Part shown: positions 1 to 6,398 of the stretch, piece after piece
How positions within the stretch are numbered: position 1 is the stretch's first letter
How the letters are laid out: each line of letters opens with the position of its first letter
Source: Fimenecus sp045613065
GTDB lineage: Bacteria > Bacillota > Clostridia > Oscillospirales > Acutalibacteraceae
Reading direction: 5' to 3'
Assembly (NCBI GenBank): GCA_045613065.1
Contig: JAZLAH010000065.1
Location: forward strand, 1 to 30,587
Length of the DNA stretch: 30,587 bases
Position numbers and translations under genes: made by a program
The notes under the pieces: model-generated
Databases searched by the model: none
What the model was told of the DNA's origin: nothing
The model's input: only the letters and a program-made list of their open reading frames with translations

Positions 1-840
1 ATCACATTCGTTGGTTCAACTCCTGTTGGTCTTAAGATTTACTCTCGTGCAGCAGCTGCTGGCAAGCGTTGTCAGGCTCTTACTCAGGCTAAGAATCACG
101 CTCTTGTTATGTCTGATGCAGCAATCGAAAGAACAGTAGCAGGTGTTATCAACTCTGCTTATGGTTGTGCAGGTCAGCGTTGTATGGCTCTTACTTGTTG
201 TGTTGTTGAAGAAGCAATCGCAGATAAGTTTGTTGCTGAACTTGTTAAACAGGCATCAAAAATCAAGGTTGGTCCATCTTGGGAAAAAGATTCAAAACTT
301 GGACCTATTACATATAAGAAACACTATGAAGAAGTTCTTGCTGACATCCAGAAAGGTGTTGACGAAGGTGCAGAACTCGTTCTTGATGGTCGTGGTGTAA
401 AGGTTGAGGGTTATGAAAACGGTTATTTCGTTGGTCCTACAATCTTCGATAAGGTTACAGCTGATATGACAATCGGTCAGGAAGAAGTTTTCGGACCTGT
501 TCTTTGTATCAAGCGTTGTAAGACATTTGAAGAAGGTCTTGCAATTATGAATGCTAACCCATATGCAAACGGTTCTGTTATATATACACAGAGTGGTTAC
601 TTTGCACGTGAATTCCAGCGTCATACAGATGGTGGTATGGTTGGTATCAACGTTGGTATTCCTGTTCCTGTTGGTTTCTTCCCATTCTCAGGACACAAGC
701 AGTCATTCTTCGGTGACCTTCACTGTCTTGGTAAGGATGCATATCGTTTCTTCACAGAATCAAAGTCAGTTACTACACACTGGTTCGACGAAGAAGAAAA
801 GACAGCAACAAACGTTTCTACATGGGACGGTACAATCTAA
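1..840 (+). CDS. iolA: CoA-acylating methylmalonate-semialdehyde dehydrogenase, 3' part
   Basis: The reading frame is open from the first base, so the gene is cut by the window start; 279 codons remain. The family (ALDH6, MmsA/IolA) oxidises malonate or methylmalonate semialdehyde to acetyl- or propionyl-CoA with NAD and CoA, the last step of myo-inositol breakdown, in the cytoplasm. The visible part begins at FVGSTPVG in the Rossmann region. It continues through the AGKRCQALTQAKNH stretch typical of this subfamily to the catalytic cysteine in GQRCMAL (codon 61 of the visible part) and the EEVFGPVL glutamate motif. The C-terminal FPFSGHKQSFFGDLH block is also diagnostic. An iolG-like dehydrogenase follows 172 bp downstream on the same strand, which favours the inositol role over valine degradation. 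An ATG at 109 is internal and is not the start. Confidence 0.93.
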   Translation: MTFVGSTPVGLKIYSRAAAAGKRCQALTQAKNHALVMSDAAIERTVAGVINSAYGCAGQRCMALTCCVVEEAIADKFVAELVKQASKIKVGPSWEKDSKLGPITYKKHYEEVLADIQKGVDEGAELVLDGRGVKVEGYENGYFVGPTIFDKVTADMTIGQEEVFGPVLCIKRCKTFEEGLAIMNANPYANGSVIYTQSGYFAREFQRHTDGGMVGINVGIPVPVGFFPFSGHKQSFFGDLHCLGKDAYRFFTESKSVTTHWFDEEEKTATNVSTWDGTI

Positions 841-1012
841 TTTGTGCTAATTTTCCGTGATACTGCGTTACGTCAACTCGAAATATCCACATATTCCTTC
901 GTTGCCGTGCCTTGTCTAACGAAAAATTATCTACAAATTATTAAATAGGTTATTATCCGTAGGGGTCGGCGTCCTCGACGACCCTTACAAAAATACAAAA
1001 GGAGAAATTATT
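841..1012. repeat. Intergenic stretch between iolA and iolG with repeat-like palindromes
   Basis: No gene is visible in these 172 bases. The first part (about 850-935) holds a small AATAT-CCAC-ATATT inverted repeat and looks like a dispersed intergenic repeat I associate with gut clostridia; that recognition is from memory and uncertain. At 959-988 there is a G-rich palindrome, with arms GTAGGGGTCGGCG and CGACGACCCTTAC around TCCT. It resembles the palindromes at 2042-2061 and 2635-2656. It has no T-run after it, so it is a poor intrinsic terminator. The iolG ribosome site AAAGGAG follows at about 1000. Confidence 0.45.
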
Positions 1013-2020
1013 ATGCTTAAAATCGGTATTATCGGTGCTGGCCGTATTGGTAAAGTGCACCTTGAATCAATTTCATATCAGGTAAAGGGTGCAGAAGTTG
1101 TTGCTATTGCTGACCCATTTATGAACGACGAAACAAAGGCTTTCTGTGAAGGCTTTGGAGTAGAAAAAATCTACACAGATTACACAAAAATCATTGAAGA
1201 TAAAGACATTGACGCAGTTCTTGTTTGTTCATCAACTGATACTCACGCTCCAATTTCTATTGAAGCAATCAATGCTGGTAAGCACGTATTCTGTGAAAAG
1301 CCACTTGCAAACACAGTTGATAAGATTCTTGAAATCGCAGAAGCTCTCAAGGCTCATCCTGAATGTAAATTCCAGGTAGGCTTCAACCGTCGTTTTGACC
1401 ACAACTTTGCAGCTGTTCGTAAAGCTTACGACGAAGGCAAAATCGGTGAAGCACAGATTCTTAAAATCACATCTCGTGACCCACAGGCACCACCTGTTGG
1501 CTACTGTGCAGCAAGTATCTTCCTTGATATGACAATTCATGATTTCGATATGGCTTGCTTCCTTACAAACAGTGATGTTGAAGAACTTTATGTTTATGCT
1601 GATGCTCTTATCAATCCTTCAATCCGTGAATATGGTGACTTCGACACAGCAATCATTTCAATGAAAATGGCTAACGGAGCTCTTGCAGTTATCGACAACT
1701 CTCGTCAGGCTATGTATGGCTATGACCAGAGAGCAGAACTTTTCGGTTCAAAGGGTATGGTTGCAACTGCTAACGATACACTTTCAACTGCTGTTGTCGC
1801 AGATGCAAACGGTGTAACAGGTGAAAAGCCACTCTATTTCTTCCTTGAAAGATATATGGGTTCATTTGCAGAAGAAGTAAGACAGTTCGTTGACTGTTGC
1901 GTAAATGACAAGGAAACTCCAGTTGGTATGCACGCAGGTTTACAGTCAGTTAAGATTGCTCTTGCTGCTGAAAAATCAGCTAATGAAGGCAGACCAGTTA
2001 AGCTTTCAGAAATTAACTAA
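1013..2020 (+). CDS. iolG: Inositol 2-dehydrogenase (Gfo/Idh/MocA family)
   Basis: This 335-residue oxidoreductase probably oxidises myo-inositol to scyllo-inosose with NAD, the first step of inositol catabolism. The N-terminal Rossmann motif GIIGAGRIG lies at residues 5-13. The family EKP signature (catalytic lysine 96) follows. The D-x3-H pair Asp172/His176 in FLDMTIHDFD matches in position the lysine/aspartate/histidine triad known for Bacillus IolG. Length is normal for the family. An AAAGGAG ribosome site lies about 9 bases before the ATG. It follows iolA on the same strand, as expected for an iol operon. Other sugar-alcohol dehydrogenases of the Gfo/Idh/MocA family have the same motifs, so the substrate call rests on the triad positions and the iolA neighbour. 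Confidence 0.87.
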   Translation: MLKIGIIGAGRIGKVHLESISYQVKGAEVVAIADPFMNDETKAFCEGFGVEKIYTDYTKIIEDKDIDAVLVCSSTDTHAPISIEAINAGKHVFCEKPLANTVDKILEIAEALKAHPECKFQVGFNRRFDHNFAAVRKAYDEGKIGEAQILKITSRDPQAPPVGYCAASIFLDMTIHDFDMACFLTNSDVEELYVYADALINPSIREYGDFDTAIISMKMANGALAVIDNSRQAMYGYDQRAELFGSKGMVATANDTLSTAVVADANGVTGEKPLYFFLERYMGSFAEEVRQFVDCCVNDKETPVGMHAGLQSVKIALAAEKSANEGRPVKLSEIN

Positions 2021-2041
2021 TTTACGAAAATATATTTGTCG

Positions 2042-2061
2042 GGCGGGGTCTTGACCCCGCC
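2042..2061. repeat. G-rich perfect palindrome after iolG
   Basis: The arms GGCGGGGTC and GACCCCGCC are perfect 9-base complements around a TT centre. It sits between the iolG stop and the ribosome site of the next gene and lacks a following T-run. Its layout (G-run, short arm, C-run) is shared with 959-988, 2635-2656 and 25887-25917. Confidence 0.7.
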
Positions 2062-2085
2062 GTATTTACAAAGGAATGGTTTAAA

Positions 2086-2556
2086 ATGTCTATAGAAAAA
2101 GGCAGAGAATATTTCCGTCAGTTTGGTATAGAAGACCGAGTGCAGGAATTTGAGGTTTCAAGTGCAACAGTTGAGCTTGCAGCACAGGCTTTAGGTGTTG
2201 AGGGTGCAAGAATTGCAAAAACTCTTTCATTTATGGTAGGAGAACAACCTATTCTTATCCTTATGGCAGGGGACGTTAAGGTTGATAACTCAAAATACAA
2301 GGCACAGTTCCACACTAAGGCAAAAATGATGTCACCTGAACAATTGGAAGAGTTTATAGGTCATCAGATTGGTGGCGTTTGCCCGTTCGGTATCAAAGAT
2401 GGTGTTGAGGTTTACCTCGACGAATCAATGAAACGATTTGAAACTGTGTTTCCTGCAGTAGGAAGCAGTAACAGTGCAATCAAACTTACAATACCTGAAT
2501 TGGAAAAATACTCAAATTACAAAGAGTGGATAGAAGTTTCAAAACCAATTGAATAG
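2086..2556 (+). CDS. YbaK/EbsC-family aminoacyl-tRNA deacylase
   Basis: This 156-residue single-domain protein belongs to the YbaK/ProX/INS superfamily, whose members hydrolyse mischarged aminoacyl-tRNAs (for example Cys-tRNA-Pro) in the cytoplasm. The conserved lysine region ARIAKTLSFMV lies near residues 42-52. The body motifs DVKVDNSKYKAQF and GGVCPFGIKDGVEVYLDES are typical of the free-standing clostridial form. Length is normal. The start is an ATG with AAAGGAATGG just upstream. It lies on the same strand as iolG, 65 bp downstream, but is functionally unrelated. Which tRNA it edits cannot be told from sequence. Confidence 0.85.
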   Translation: MSIEKGREYFRQFGIEDRVQEFEVSSATVELAAQALGVEGARIAKTLSFMVGEQPILILMAGDVKVDNSKYKAQFHTKAKMMSPEQLEEFIGHQIGGVCPFGIKDGVEVYLDESMKRFETVFPAVGSSNSAIKLTIPELEKYSNYKEWIEVSKPIE

Positions 2557-2592
2557 TGCAAAATGCAAAACGCAAAGCACAAAGTGCAAAAT
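2557..2592. repeat. GCAAAA-type short tandem repeat after ybaK-like gene
   Basis: Immediately after the stop codon the DNA repeats the unit TGCAAAA/CGCAAAG/GTGCAAA several times. A related array in opposite orientation lies at 14539-14573, at the end of the GH43-like gene, so this looks like a small dispersed element that sits at gene ends. Confidence 0.6.
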
Positions 2593-2593
2593 T

Positions 2594-2630
2594 AAAGGAC
2601 GATTCATAACGAACCGTCCTTTTGTTGTTT
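2594..2630 (+). terminator. Rho-independent terminator of the ybaK-like gene
   Basis: The arms AAAGGACG and CGTCCTTT (with inner TTC/GAA pairing and one mismatch on each side) form a hairpin followed by TTTTGTTGTTT. Confidence 0.75.
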
Positions 2631-2634
2631 GTAG

Positions 2635-2656
2635 GGGACGATGCCCACATCGTCCC
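2635..2656. repeat. G-rich perfect palindrome between convergent genes
   Basis: The arms GGGACGATG and CATCGTCCC are perfect complements around CCCA, and the sequence is preceded by GTAG as at 959. It ends only 7 bases from the stop codon of the minus-strand TM2 gene, and could also help terminate transcription there. Confidence 0.7.
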
Positions 2657-2663
2657 GTTTATA

Positions 2664-3056
2664 TTATTTTGGATAGTAAGGATTTGGTTTTGATAAAATA
2701 GCTATAAGGTCTATGATTACACCCACAAAGAAAAGACCACCAGTGCACAAATATAAAATTCCCATTCCAACCTTGCCTTCATAGAATTTATGAGCACCAA
2801 TGTATCCTAAACACAAACAAAGCAAGAAAGATACCCATTTGTTCTTTGCATTTTTGTTTGCAGAAACATTCATATTGTTGTTTATGTTTGTATTTGTGTT
2901 TGTGTTCATATTCGAGTTGTTAATAACAACTTGTGGTTGCGCTTGTTCTAAGACTTCAACTTGTTTGCCACAATATGTGCAGACAATGACATCTTTTTCA
3001 ATTTGCTGACCACAATGCTTGCAAAACTTCATTTCTTTTTGAATTGTGTTTTCCAT
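2664..3056 (-). CDS. Zinc-ribbon and TM2-domain membrane protein
   Basis: This 130-residue protein has three parts. First is an N-terminal zinc ribbon with two CxxC pairs (Cys12/15 and Cys26/29). Then comes a hydrophilic linker of about 40 residues that turns into an Asn/Thr run. Last is a C-terminal TM2 domain with two membrane helices around the GYIGAHKFYEGKVG turn. TM2 proteins have no settled biochemical role. The zinc ribbon would face the cytoplasm and may bind protein or nucleic acid. I chose the second of two close ATGs because it lies 7 bases after AAGGAG; the ATG at 3062 is too near the site. It has its own promoter (3088-3116), overlapped by palindromes that the divergent XRE regulator probably binds. 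Confidence 0.82.
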   Translation of the reverse strand: MENTIQKEMKFCKHCGQQIEKDVIVCTYCGKQVEVLEQAQPQVVINNSNMNTNTNTNINNNMNVSANKNAKNKWVSFLLCLCLGYIGAHKFYEGKVGMGILYLCTGGLFFVGVIIDLIAILSKPNPYYPK

Positions 3057-3087
3057 ATCCATTCTCCTTATATATTGTTTTGCCACA

Positions 3088-3116
3088 ATCTTACTGCAAA
3101 ATGCAGTAAATGTCAA
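3088..3116 (-). promoter_or_regulatory. Promoter of the TM2 gene
   Basis: On the minus strand the perfect -35 TTGACA (3116-3111) is followed after 17 bases by TAAGAT (3093-3088). The operator-like palindrome at 3092-3108 fills the spacer, so a bound repressor would block polymerase. Confidence 0.7.
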
Positions 3117-3134
3117 TACTGCATTTTGTTGTAG
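3092..3134. promoter_or_regulatory. Pair of operator-like palindromes in the XRE/TM2 divergent region
   Basis: Site 1 (3092-3108) is TACTGCA-AAA-TGCAGTA, a perfect 7-base inverted repeat. Site 2 (3117-3134) begins TACTGCATTTTGTTGTA and matches the complement of site 1 at 15 of 17 positions. Their centres are 25 bases apart. Site 1 covers the TM2 promoter. Site 2 lies just upstream of a likely -10 (TATACT, 3137-3142) for the XRE gene. This is the classic layout for a small XRE repressor controlling itself and its neighbour; binding is inferred. Confidence 0.65.
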
Positions 3135-3158
3135 CATATACTATTATTGGTGATAATA

Positions 3159-3359
3159 ATGTATCAGCGAATTCGAGATTTGCGAGAAGATAATGATTTA
3201 ACACAAAAACAATTGGCAGAAATTCTTCATTGTTCACAACAAGTATATAGTAATTATGAATTAGGACAAAGAGATATTCCAACAGCAATATTAATAGCAC
3301 TTGCGAAACACTATAAAACCACTACAGATTATATTTTAGGATTAACTGACAAAAAATGA
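3159..3359 (+). CDS. Small XRE-family transcriptional regulator
   Basis: This 66-residue protein is a single Cro/C1-type helix-turn-helix. The recognition portion is LTQKQLAEILHCSQQVYSNYE (about residues 14-34), followed by the typical GQRDIPTAILIALAKHYKTTTDYILG scaffold helices. There is no sensor domain, so it probably works as a dimeric repressor whose activity depends on its own level or on an unseen partner. The ATG at 3159 is chosen because GGTGA lies 5 bases before it; a TTG further upstream at 3147 has no ribosome site. It diverges from the TM2 gene across two similar palindromes. A terminator begins at its stop codon, so it is a one-gene transcript. Confidence 0.85.
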   Translation: MYQRIRDLREDNDLTQKQLAEILHCSQQVYSNYELGQRDIPTAILIALAKHYKTTTDYILGLTDKK

Positions 3360-3394
3360 CCTCTCAAGTTTTTTTCTTGGGAGGTTTTGTTTTT
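3359..3394 (+). terminator. Rho-independent terminator of the XRE gene
   Basis: The arms ACCTCTCAAG and CTTGGGAGGT pair with a single mismatch around a T-rich loop and are followed by TTTGTTTTT. Confidence 0.85.
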
Positions 3395-3503
3395 GGCTTC
3401 CCCTGGAGGGGAAGCTGTCACGAAGTGACTGATGAGGTGTCAGAAAAAGTCTTAAAACACCTCATCCGCCTCGTTCCTCGGCACCTTCTCCTCAAGGAGA
3501 AGG
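3395..3503. repeat. Multi-hairpin intergenic repeat element
   Basis: There are three stems in a row. The first is GCTTCCCCT-GG-AGGGGAAGC (3396-3415). The second is a GAGGTGT/ACACCTC pair flanking CAGAAAAAGTCTTAAA. The third is CCTTCTCCT-CA-AGGAGAAGG (3484-3503). Between the first two, AGCTGTCACGAAGTGACTGA holds a further TCAC/GTGA stem. A shorter relative lies at 14423-14472 (hairpin, AGCTGTC, then GACTGAGGGAG). I recall similar elements scattered between genes in gut clostridia, but could not search. No open frame of value lies inside. Confidence 0.65.
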
Positions 3504-3560
3504 CTATTTCTTTTTTCTATATCACCAAAAAAACAACGATATCTTTGTCTATTTCTCGCA

Positions 3561-3589
3561 TTTACAGTACAAATAAAAAAGTCTATAAT
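3561..3589 (+). promoter_or_regulatory. Promoter of the ATP-grasp operon
   Basis: TTTACA at 3561-3566 and TATAAT at 3584-3589 are separated by 17 bases. Transcription would start near 3596, which rules out the in-frame ATG at 3594 as the translation start of the next gene. Confidence 0.85.
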
Positions 3590-3629
3590 TATAGTGTATA
3601 ATTCCAACTTGTTATTGGGAGTGATAAAT

Positions 3630-4943
3630 TTGTACGGACTTATAGAACATACAGATGAGATAAACCGACTTTTGGCACGATATGGTGTTAAATTTGGCAT
3701 TTACAAAAACAATGTTTTTAACGAAAGACTTTTTCCGTTTGATGCTGTACCTCGTATTATTTCAAAGGATGAGTTCGATTACCTTGAAAGAGGTCTTAAA
3801 CAGCGAGTTAAGGCACTTAACATTTTCCTAAAAGATATTTACACAAAAAAACAGATTATCAAGGATAAGATTATTCCCGAAGAATTTGTTTATGGTGCAG
3901 CAGGATATATGATGGAATGTGAAGGTGCAGTTCCACCAAAGGATGTTTTTGCTCACATTTCAGGTATCGACCTTGTTCAGGGAAATGATATGCGTTGGTA
4001 TGTGCTTGAGGATAACCTCCGTGTTCCGTCAGGTGCGTCATATCCAATGATTGCAAGAGAGCTTTGTCGTCGTGCAAGTCCTGACACATTCCGTGCAAAT
4101 ACAGTTGTTGATAATCGTAACTATGGTGATTTGCTCCGAAATGCTCTTGATTATGTCAACACAGGTGGAATAAATGTAGTGCTCACTCCAGGTCGCTTTA
4201 ACTCTGCATTCTTTGAACATTCATATCTTGCTGAAAAAACAGGTGCAGTTTTTGCAATGCCACAGGATTTGTTTGTTGAAGGAAATGTGCTTTATTATAA
4301 CGAGTATTCAGGCAGCAGAAAACGAGTTGGTGCAGTTTATCGCAGAATAAACGACGACTTTATGGACCCTATGACATTCCGTGCAGACTCTCTTTTAGGT
4401 GTTCCTCATATTATGGATGCTTATCGTGCAGGTAATGTTGCTCTTGTTAATGCTCCAGGTAACAGCGTTGCTGACGATAAGGGAATTTATTACTATGTCC
4501 CTGCTATGATTAAATATTATCTTGGTGAAGAACCAATTCTTTCAAATGCACCTACATATTTGCCATTTTATCCTGAAGATATGAAATATGTTCTTGATAA
4601 CATTCAGAAGCTTGTTATTAAGGACGTTGCTGAATCAGGTGGATATGGCGTTGTTTTCGGTAGCGAATTATCTCTTGAAAGAGTATATGAATTGAAGAAA
4701 ATGATTCAAAAAGAACCTCGTAGATTCATAGCTCAAGAGGTTATCCAGTTCAATGACCTTAAGGTTGTTGAGAATGGTGCTTGGACAGAGAGAAAAGCAG
4801 ATTTGCGTGCATTTGTCCTTACAGGTGAAGAACCTGTTGTATGGAAATCAGGTCTTACAAGATTTTCAAAGGATGCAAATTCATTCGTAGTTAATTCTTC
4901 ACAGGGAGGAGGCTTTAAAGACACATGGGTGTTATCTCGATAA
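3630..4943 (+). CDS. Circularly permuted ATP-grasp protein (COG2308 type)
   Basis: This 437-residue protein belongs to the circularly permuted ATP-grasp family that occurs with alpha-E and transglutaminase genes. ATP-grasp enzymes join a carboxylate to an amine through an acyl-phosphate; the substrate here is unknown. The ATP-binding motifs are visible late in the chain: ESGGYGVVFG, then DLRAFVLTGEEPVVWKSGLT, and the family hallmark NSSQGGGFKDTW at the C-terminus. Earlier motifs are RWYVLEDNLRVPSGASY and the FEHSYLAEKTGA region. I start at TTG 3630 because GGGAG lies 8 bases before it. GTG 3621 overlaps that site and ATG 3594 precedes the expected transcript start. It overlaps the next gene by 19 bases, so the two are probably translationally coupled. 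Family members are usually somewhat longer at the N-terminus. Confidence 0.85.
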   Translation: MYGLIEHTDEINRLLARYGVKFGIYKNNVFNERLFPFDAVPRIISKDEFDYLERGLKQRVKALNIFLKDIYTKKQIIKDKIIPEEFVYGAAGYMMECEGAVPPKDVFAHISGIDLVQGNDMRWYVLEDNLRVPSGASYPMIARELCRRASPDTFRANTVVDNRNYGDLLRNALDYVNTGGINVVLTPGRFNSAFFEHSYLAEKTGAVFAMPQDLFVEGNVLYYNEYSGSRKRVGAVYRRINDDFMDPMTFRADSLLGVPHIMDAYRAGNVALVNAPGNSVADDKGIYYYVPAMIKYYLGEEPILSNAPTYLPFYPEDMKYVLDNIQKLVIKDVAESGGYGVVFGSELSLERVYELKKMIQKEPRRFIAQEVIQFNDLKVVENGAWTERKADLRAFVLTGEEPVVWKSGLTRFSKDANSFVVNSSQGGGFKDTWVLSR

Positions 4944-5611
4944 AATCAAGTGACAATCTTTTCTGGCTTGGTCGTTATGTGGAACGAGTTTTCACAACTC
5001 TTAAAGCCTTTACAGAATGTTACGACATTATGATTGATGTTAATGATGAAGAATATATAAATTTCTGTCGTCGTCTTGGAATAGCAAATAATTATTCTTG
5101 TCGTCAGGAATTCATCAGCTCATTCCTTTTTGACTCAAATGACCCAGCGTCAATATATTCAAGTCTTCTTCATGCTTATGACAATGCAGTTGAAATGAGA
5201 AATGTAATCAGTTCAGATACTCTTGCATATCTTCAGCTTGCAGTTGATATTATGGAAAAAAGCAGTAGCAGTAATGCACCTCTTCTTAAAGTGCAGGAGG
5301 TAACTGACTGGATTTTTGCCTTCTGGGGAAGTGCTGACGATAACATTGAAGCAGAAGTTTCAAGAAATATTTTAAAATTCGGCAGAAGTATTGAAAGACT
5401 TGATTTATACACAAGACTTGATTATCCTGTTGAATTGTTAAGAAAAGAATTTTCAATAATGCTTAACCGACTTTATAAAGTGGGAGTTGATTTTAACTCT
5501 CATTCAATAGAACGCCTTTCAAGAATGATTCTTGAAGAGGAAGACTATACACCATACAGAATTTCAATTCAAAATGAATTGTCACAACTTTTTATAACAG
5601 GAGTGATGTAA
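4925..5611 (+). CDS. Alpha-E domain protein (DUF403/COG2307 type)
   Basis: This 228-residue, mostly helical protein follows the ATP-grasp gene as in the known clusters. The two hallmark Arg-Glu helices are present: NLFWLGRYVERVFTTLKAF near the N-terminus and ILKFGRSIERLDLYTRL near residue 150. No catalytic role is proven for the family; it is usually regarded as a partner of the ATP-grasp protein. It is clearly shorter than the roughly 310 residues I expect for the family, mainly in the C-terminal part. The ATG overlaps the end of the ATP-grasp gene, and GGAGGAGG lies 12 bases upstream, a slightly long spacing. One base separates its stop from the next start. Confidence 0.82.
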   Translation: MGVISIKSSDNLFWLGRYVERVFTTLKAFTECYDIMIDVNDEEYINFCRRLGIANNYSCRQEFISSFLFDSNDPASIYSSLLHAYDNAVEMRNVISSDTLAYLQLAVDIMEKSSSSNAPLLKVQEVTDWIFAFWGSADDNIEAEVSRNILKFGRSIERLDLYTRLDYPVELLRKEFSIMLNRLYKVGVDFNSHSIERLSRMILEEEDYTPYRISIQNELSQLFITGVM

Positions 5612-5612
5612 A

Positions 5613-6389
5613 ATGGCAGTTTTAGATTTTACTTATAATATGACAATTAAGTTTTCTCTGCCTGTTGTAAAACATTGTTACACTCTTCGTTGTATTCCTC
5701 TTGAATGTGAAAATCAGCACATTGAGGATATTAAAGTGACAGTTTTTCCTGAAAATGAATTGACATATTCAAATGACGGCTTTGGTAATATTCTTGTAAC
5801 AGACAGAATTGTGACAATGCACAACGAATTTACAGTTGATGTTGCGGGTACAGTAACAACGGGTGTTCATATAACACCTGAAGAAGATTTGAATCCTGTA
5901 TACAAATATCCTACACATTACACAAAGTGTGGTGCAGAGCTTGATAAGATGTTTGACCGTATTCAGGTTGGCATTTCTGAGGATGCAGTTGATACTGCTT
6001 TGAAATTTACAAGAGCAATTCGTGCAAATATTGTATATAAATCAGGTTCAACAAGTGTTATAACAACAGCAGAAGAAGCACTTTTAAATGGTGCAGGTGT
6101 TTGTCAGGACTATTCTCATATTCTGTTGGCACTTTTAAGGAAAGCAGGAATCCCATCACGCTATGTGGTTGGTATGATGGTTGGTGAAGGTGAAACCCAC
6201 GCTTGGGTTGAAGTGTACCATAATGGATGTTGGCATGGCGTTGACCCAACAAACAACAGACTTGCTGACGAGAACTATATTATAATCAGTCGTGGCAGAG
6301 ATTTTGCTGATTGTGGCATTAACCGTGGTCTTTTAACAGGTGGCGGAATGCAGACACAGACAGTAGGACTCAAGGTAACTAAAAGATAG
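5613..6389 (+). CDS. Transglutaminase-like protein of the ATP-grasp cluster
   Basis: This 258-residue cytoplasmic protein has an N-terminal beta-sandwich segment typical of the bacterial transglutaminase N domain (residues 1-90), then a transglutaminase/papain-like core. The triad is intact: Cys164 in GAGVCQDYSH, His196 in GETHAWVEVY and Asp211 in HGVDPTNN. Such enzymes cleave or transfer amide bonds. In this cluster the protein is proposed to release, transfer or trim the product of the ATP-grasp ligase. No signal peptide or membrane segment is seen. The start follows the alpha-E stop by one base, with GGAGTG inside the end of that gene, so translation is coupled. The TIM-barrel gene follows after 9 bases. 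Confidence 0.87.
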   Translation: MAVLDFTYNMTIKFSLPVVKHCYTLRCIPLECENQHIEDIKVTVFPENELTYSNDGFGNILVTDRIVTMHNEFTVDVAGTVTTGVHITPEEDLNPVYKYPTHYTKCGAELDKMFDRIQVGISEDAVDTALKFTRAIRANIVYKSGSTSVITTAEEALLNGAGVCQDYSHILLALLRKAGIPSRYVVGMMVGEGETHAWVEVYHNGCWHGVDPTNNRLADENYIIISRGRDFADCGINRGLLTGGGMQTQTVGLKVTKR

Positions 6390-6398
6390 GAAGAAAAT

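Noticed and set aside
2557..2592. GCAAAA units considered as a CRISPR array
   Set aside because: The units are a few bases long, not separated by unique spacers, and there are no cas genes.
3356..3601. An 81-codon plus-strand frame after the XRE gene
   Set aside because: It is made of the terminator and the multi-hairpin repeat, has no ribosome site, and its peptide shows no family.
3594..3629. ATG at 3594 or GTG at 3621 as start of the ATP-grasp gene
   Set aside because: The promoter -10 ends at 3589, so 3594 would precede or coincide with the transcript start, and the GTG overlaps the GGGAG ribosome site; TTG 3630 fits both.
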